A stretch of DNA of 12,477 bases from Isohypsibius dastychi. Its lineage: Eukaryota > Tardigrada > Eutardigrada > Parachela > Isohypsibiidae. The stretch's first letter is position 1, and every line of letters starts with the position of its first letter. Below the pieces are notes generated by a model. The model saw only the letters and a list, made by a program, of their open reading frames with translations. It was not told the DNA's origin and did not search any database. The stretch lies in assembly GCA_034696485.1 (NCBI GenBank), contig JAQIWT010001107.1, positions 1 through 12,477 on the forward strand, given 5' to 3'. Of the stretch, positions 9,191-12,477 are shown one piece after another. Made by a program: the position numbers and the translations under genes.

Positions 9191-9615
9191 TGCATCAGAT
9201 GCAAGCTTAAAAACTGAGCCTCAAAAAAATGCATCTGATGCAAGGGTCAGCTCGACGAAAAAAAATTCTTGCATCAGATGCATGACTAATTTTCAAAAAA
9301 ATGCATCGATGCATACGTTAATTCACAGTATTTTGAAGAGTGCTCACTACAGTTTTTCTATTTTTGTTTCGAACTGGATATTTTGGATGTGCTGGAACGG
9401 ATGTACATATAAAATTGTTTCAGTTTCAGTGGCTCGGCTTGACAAATTTGTCGATTTTTGTTCGTTTTTGTGGATTTATTTCATTTGCATCGATGCAAGC
9501 CGGAAATATCGCAAAAAAATTCTTGCATCAGATGCAAGCTCAAAAAATTACTTTCAAAATCTTGCATCATATGCATACCCTGAATCGAAAAAAGTGATGT
9601 ACATGCATCAATGCA
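9191..9615. repeat. Array of TGCATC(n)GATGCA near-palindromes
   Basis: Eight copies of a 12-13-bp near-palindrome occur in 425 bp: 9191-9203, 9230-9242 (the CTG form of the others' CAG), 9270-9282, 9302-9313 (TGCATCGATGCA, perfect), 9486-9497 (perfect), 9524-9536, 9563-9575 and 9604-9615. Several are preceded by AAAAAAATTCT or similar A-runs. A middle block (about 9320-9480) lacks the motif, so the array has two wings around a core, as in some miniature inverted-repeat elements. The open frame across it (9129-9671) is composed of these repeats and is not a credible gene. Confidence 0.85.
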
Positions 9616-9641
9616 TCACACCGGAATCGCGCCTGAGTGAT

Positions 9642-9845
9642 GAGAAGAATAGGTTATTCCAGAAATACTGACGATGAATTACTCTGCCCAAATTCAAAAT
9701 GACGGCTACAGTCTGACCATCACAAGAAATTGCTGTCATCGGAGAAATTTCTTCGAAGCTTGTCTGGATGATTTAAGCGCACATATCTGACCAGCACATC
9801 ACTCCACTGCTAATGTCAACGGTGCTGTTCTGAAACCAATATCAG
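9642..9845 (+). pseudogene. Inverted relic of Ig-family 5' end
   Basis: On the plus strand this segment matches the minus-strand leader and upstream sequence of copies A and B. Matching blocks include GAGAAGAA..GGTTATT, TACTCTGC, GTCTGACCATC, GAGAAATTTCTTCGAAG, CACTCCACTGCTAATGTC and TTCTGAAACCAATAT. It is closest to copy B (about 6955-7170). It stops before the signal peptide and Ig coding part, and the frame after the conserved ATG meets a TGA, so it is not a gene. It is opposite in orientation to every other family copy here and sits between the two antistasin paralogs. Confidence 0.85.
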
Positions 9846-10013
9846 GTTTTGTAAATCAATTGTATCTCGGTTTATATGTGGTAATTATTTACCTGCTTTC
9901 GGTGTACTCTTTCAGACTGCAGAAGTTTGGGCCATTCGATGTAGCGGCGTTACATTCTCCACCAACGCAGTTCTCAGATTACACTGACCACTTGAAATTC
10001 GGAAAATGAACAT

Positions 10014-10250
10014 TTAAATGGGAAAGACCCTAGACCAGAACAAAGTTGCTTGGGAGCACCAGCTTTTATCTGGATTGATCTTGCCTTCAGGAACGGGAAG
10101 TGACATGGGTTCTGGCACGACAGCTTCAACATCGAAGGTTGAAAAAGCATGTTGATCGGAGAAGAAACGATAAGTATTCGAAGGAACAACAGCTGCGACC
10201 TCGTAGATCAAGGAAAATATACCTAACAAAATCATGCATTTGAACTCCAT
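10014..10250 (-). CDS. Small secreted protein candidate, orphan
   Basis: The open frame runs from ATG at 10250 (context ACAAAATGG) to a stop at 10016-10014, giving 78 aa. The N-terminus is a plausible signal peptide (MEFKCMILLGIFSLIYEVAA). The mature part is short, with a Pro/Val-rich middle (VPEPMSLPVPEGK) and a single late Cys. A TATA-like box lies about 55 bp upstream (10307-10302). A downstream minus-strand stretch at 9972-9889 is coding-like, with four cysteines (NCVGGEC...NFC) and a stop. Joining it would replace the last few residues through a 59-bp intron, but the donor (AGG|GTCTTT) is poor. I do not recognise the family. It lies between the two antistasin genes in the same orientation. 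Confidence 0.45.
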   Translation of the reverse strand: MEFKCMILLGIFSLIYEVAAVVPSNTYRFFSDQHAFSTFDVEAVVPEPMSLPVPEGKINPDKSWCSQATLFWSRVFPI

Positions 10251-10301
10251 TTTGTGAAACGTTTCTGATGAAGTGAGTGGTGAAGCCATGCACAAGACGT
10301 C

Positions 10302-10307
10302 TTATAA
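10302..10307 (-). promoter_or_regulatory. TATA-like box for the orphan secreted gene
   Basis: Minus-strand TTATAAG lies about 55 bp upstream of the ATG at 10250. A start of transcription 25-30 bp downstream would give a 5' UTR of about 25 bases. Confidence 0.4.
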
Positions 10308-10405
10308 CTGAATGACATTCAGGTTGGTATTATTTGAACGACCTCAACAACAAGAGCGAGAATGTGGAGAAACAATGACAGTTTCCTTGAAGGAATTTGT
10401 TCGAC

Positions 10406-10411
10406 TTTATT
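10406..10411 (-). terminator. Poly(A) signal of antistasin paralog 2
   Basis: Minus-strand AATAAA at 10411-10406 lies about 145 bp past the stop codon of the gene ending at 10554, in the expected direction and before the next gene's promoter. Confidence 0.6.
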
Positions 10412-10553
10412 CAACCACTTGTTGCTGGCTTACTACAATCGCTGCTCTCATCTGCGTTGCTGATGGAATTTATGGATGAAATTGACCGTTATTTTACCAT
10501 GGCCAGACAAATACTTAAAACTGGGGGAATCTCATGGAAAGGGGAGTAGTTCA

Positions 10554-11068
10554 TTATTGGGGGCCGTTGCAACTGCAGATGCTACATCCGAATTCATCCT
10601 TCTCGAAGCCTGTGGGTTCACACAAAAACAGTAAGTATCATCTAACCCGTTCGCTGAATATTGCGAAGAGAACCGAATTTTACCATGTTCGCAGTACAGC
10701 ATGCACATGACTGGCTGACAGGTGATCAAGGGGCGTGGTCGACAAACGCAAATACGGCAGCCATCTTGGCCAACTTCAAAACCTGCAAAAAAAACGCTGG
10801 CTATGATTGAAAATTCTACAGTGGGGCAGCAGATTTGTTTGCGTTCAGGCGTTATCAGTATTTTCTAGTTGCTAGAAGAACTCAAGCAGGCACTGAACCG
10901 CTGAACTACGCTCGTGCATCATATCTGTGATTAACAACACTTACCATATGGGCACCACAATGCGCACATGTACGGACTGCATGGTCCTGGAAATGGAATG
11001 GAAACTGAGCTGACTGATCCAACAGCGATCAACCCCACCAACAAAAATGCCAGGAAACGTTGGTCCAT
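10554..11068 (-). CDS. Two-domain antistasin-like protease inhibitor, paralog 2
   Basis: Three exons lie at 11068-10945, 10782-10684 and 10609-10554, with phase-1 introns of 162 and 74 bp and good sites (GTAAGT; a poly-T run before TGCAG). The product is 92 aa. The signal peptide spans about residues 1-22 (MDQRFLAFLLVGLIAVGSVS..). Domain 1 has C30, C35, C39, C50, C53 and C55, with the G-F-E-V-G-Q-D-G-C signature. Domain 2 has C63, C68, C72, C83, C86 and C88, with GFEKDEFGCSICSC. Both match the antistasin pattern of six cysteines and a central G...D..GC..C.C. The presumed P1 residues are Ala36 and Met69, so trypsin-like targets are unlikely; Met suits elastase- or chymotrypsin-like proteases. 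An upstream in-frame Met at 11116 exists, but 11068 gives the cleaner signal peptide. Confidence 0.9.
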
Positions 11069-11870
11069 TTTCTCGGCTCTGAGAAAGAAGCTTGAACCAG
11101 CAAAAAAGAGCCTCAAGAAGATGGAGTGCGATCGCCGTTTGGAGGAACCGTGGTTTGTGCAAGTTTAAATCCAGATCAGGTTTCTAATCAGCATGTCGGT
11201 TATCTACAGCTGATTGTCTTCAAGATGGTAAATCATATAATGCCTCGCGTTTCGACACGGGAGATAAAGACGCGCTTTGATGTACCATTTTATTTCTTCT
11301 GCCGGCCGATAAGGACACAAGCTATGTATTCCATGAGCTCCACACAAGCCCGCTTTGCAAATTCTGCGATTTCGTACGTCCATCGCTTCCTTTCAAATGG
11401 CTCTCTGTTCTGTCAGACCAACAAAGCGATAAACGCCGCCGCTTTAGTTGGAACAATGGCTTGAACACGTTTGCTCAATTCGCGTTATCGCTGATAACGA
11501 ACTCGGTCGAAATCTCCTCAACAGCAACAATATTATTACTTTCAAGGCTGAGTCCCAGCCGATGTTTTTGTTGAAGACCATTCAACAACCTTCCGCAATC
11601 TGTCCCACAAGCATCTGGCCGAGAGACGCCCGAAGGTATCTTAGATTGAGATCTTGCTGTTAGTTAAGATTTACTTTGCCCTCACCGCGGACCGCTGTAC
11701 GCGGTACGGCTAACTTGCTATTTTGAAATTCCGATGGCGGCCAATTGGAGCACACTCTTCAACAGAATTTCTGCACTCCGAAAGAAAAGAGGAAGATGCG
11801 TAGGATGTCTTCCGCTCCGCCACCCGAAAAGACGCCGACAAAAATCTGCAGTGAACCCTTTACCTAGGTA
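11069..11870. other. Intergenic region upstream of antistasin paralog 2
   Basis: A TTTAAA word at about 11163-11168 might serve the minus-strand antistasin gene as a TATA-like element. Plus frames at 11126-11464 and 11448-11663 overlap in different registers and show no domain, signal peptide or splice support. No RNA gene was recognised. Confidence 0.35.
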
Positions 11871-12000
11871 CACATGGTTGTCATATTCCGGCATGGCCCC
11901 ACGACACCATCTATGAGGAGTTTCGGTGAACGTCTATTTCTTGGCTGAGTGACTGCACAAGGTACTCCACATACATGCTCGTCGTCGACCGTGGGGTCCC
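11871..12000 (-). pseudogene. Duplicated fragment of Ig-family exon 3
   Basis: This 130-bp segment aligns without gaps to 12090-12219, 219 bp away, differing at roughly a tenth of positions by eye. On the minus strand it begins inside exon 3 and reads DPTVDDEHVCGVP, then AVTQPRNRR, C and MTTMCT before a TAG just past its end. It has no splice acceptor of its own, so it is a partial tandem duplicate rather than a separate exon. It retains the DEHVCGVP motif. Confidence 0.85.
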
Positions 12001-12043
12001 GCCACTATATAAGAATCGGTTTTTATATTCTGGTGATTCCTCG

Positions 12044-12418
12044 TTATTGTAAGGGCGTGAGGTTATTGGAATCCATGGGGTAGTAAACACACATGGTTAT
12101 CATATTCTGGCACGGCCCCACGACACCATCTGGGAGGAGTTTCGGTGAACGTCCTCTTTTTGGCTGAGTGACTGCATCAGGCACTCCACATACATGCTCG
12201 TCGTCGACCGTGGGGTCCCACGGTAGTTCAAATGAAGTCCGTCTTCCTAAAAATCTTATAGATAACTGAGTCCTCCGAATTTCATATCCGAATAAATAAA
12301 CATCCCGGTTAACCGGCTGGAAGCAGTGTCAGTAACTTACCCTGACGCGAGCTTGAGTCACTGCAGGGACTTGGTTCTGGCCGGATGTATCCTTCATCAC
12401 TTTGTCCGAGAGGGTCAT
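12044..12418 (-). CDS. Ig-family copy C, 3' part; last exon frameshifted
   Basis: The Ig-encoding exon lies beyond the right edge. Exon 2 is at 12418-12341 (78 bp, as in A and B) with intact AG and GTAAGT sites and reads DDPLGQSDEG, YIRPEPSPC. Exon 3 starts at 12246 (phase 1) and keeps WDPTVDDEHVCGVPDAVTQP and two further Cys. It then reaches a stop at 12046-12044 after 67 codons, against 99 and 103 for the same exon in A and B. The homologous tail (NNEESPEYKNRFLY) continues in another frame, showing a small indel, and the normal GIGRSL ending is replaced at a duplication joint near 12000. Either it is a pseudogene or it makes a shortened tail (ending NLTPLQ). The conserved splice sites leave the second possibility open. 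Confidence 0.75.
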
Positions 12419-12477
12419 CTGAAATACCACAGGGTTATGATGGCGATGAAACTTTCACCAACAATGTTCCAAAAAAC

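Noticed and set aside
9191-9615. CRISPR-like array
   Set aside because: The repeats are 12-13 bp, imperfect and irregularly spaced, and the locus is eukaryotic.
9129-9671. Plus-strand open frame of 180 codons
   Set aside because: It is built from the TGCATC/GATGCA repeats and A-runs, has no signal or domain, and runs into the inverted Ig leader relic. A repeat array explains it better.
10968-11168. Plus-strand open frame of 66 codons
   Set aside because: Antisense to exon 1 of antistasin paralog 2.
11126-11663. Two overlapping plus frames as a possible retroelement fragment
   Set aside because: No reverse transcriptase, integrase or gag motif in any frame I read.
1-12477. tRNA or rRNA genes
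   Set aside because: No segment with a paired cloverleaf and the GGTTCGAANCC-type box was recognised by eye; a covariance-model scan was not possible here.

Overview
The window looks like invertebrate metazoan nuclear DNA. Genes are split by short GT-AG introns (72-174 bp), products start with signal peptides, and AATAAA signals lie downstream of two genes. DNA transposon remnants and short interspersed repeats fill the gaps. The real genes are nearly all multi-exon on the minus strand, so single long open frames are a poor guide. I rebuilt the genes by joining exons across splice sites. The species cannot be named from sequence alone. Antistasin-type inhibitors are best known from leeches but also occur in cnidarians, molluscs and other invertebrates.

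Layout, left to right. (1) 1-1935: gene A, a three-exon minus-strand gene for a secreted protein with one immunoglobulin-like domain and a cysteine-containing tail. Its 3' flank carries an 88-bp-period duplication that doubles the poly(A) signal. (2) 1940-3094: a TA-flanked DNA transposon with about 30-bp terminal inverted repeats, holding a broken pogo/pipsqueak-type helix-turn-helix transposase relic. (3) 3097-5843: a long stretch with no recognisable gene, containing an 18-bp perfect palindrome. (4) 5844-7385: gene B, a full paralog of A in the same orientation with the same exon phases, plus its related upstream region. (5) 7433-7854: a cluster of a GCCGCAGGGCA-type short repeat. (6) 8231-8740: a three-exon two-domain antistasin-like inhibitor that lacks one conserved cysteine. 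(7) 9191-9615: an array of near-palindromic TGCATC-n-GATGCA motifs. (8) 9642-9845: an inverted, decayed copy of the 5' end of the Ig family. (9) 10014-10250: a small orphan secreted-protein candidate with a TATA-like box. (10) 10554-11068: a second two-domain antistasin gene with all 12 domain cysteines. (11) 11871-12477: the 3' part of a third Ig-family copy (C), frameshifted in its last exon and followed by a duplicated piece of that exon.

Taken together, this is a fast-turnover cluster of small secreted proteins: at least three Ig-plus-Cys-tail paralogs and two protease inhibitors, with duplications, an inversion and transposon insertion. All intact genes encode predicted extracellular proteins with disulfide frameworks, which suggests roles in secretions, defence or feeding. 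That role is inference, not something the sequence proves.
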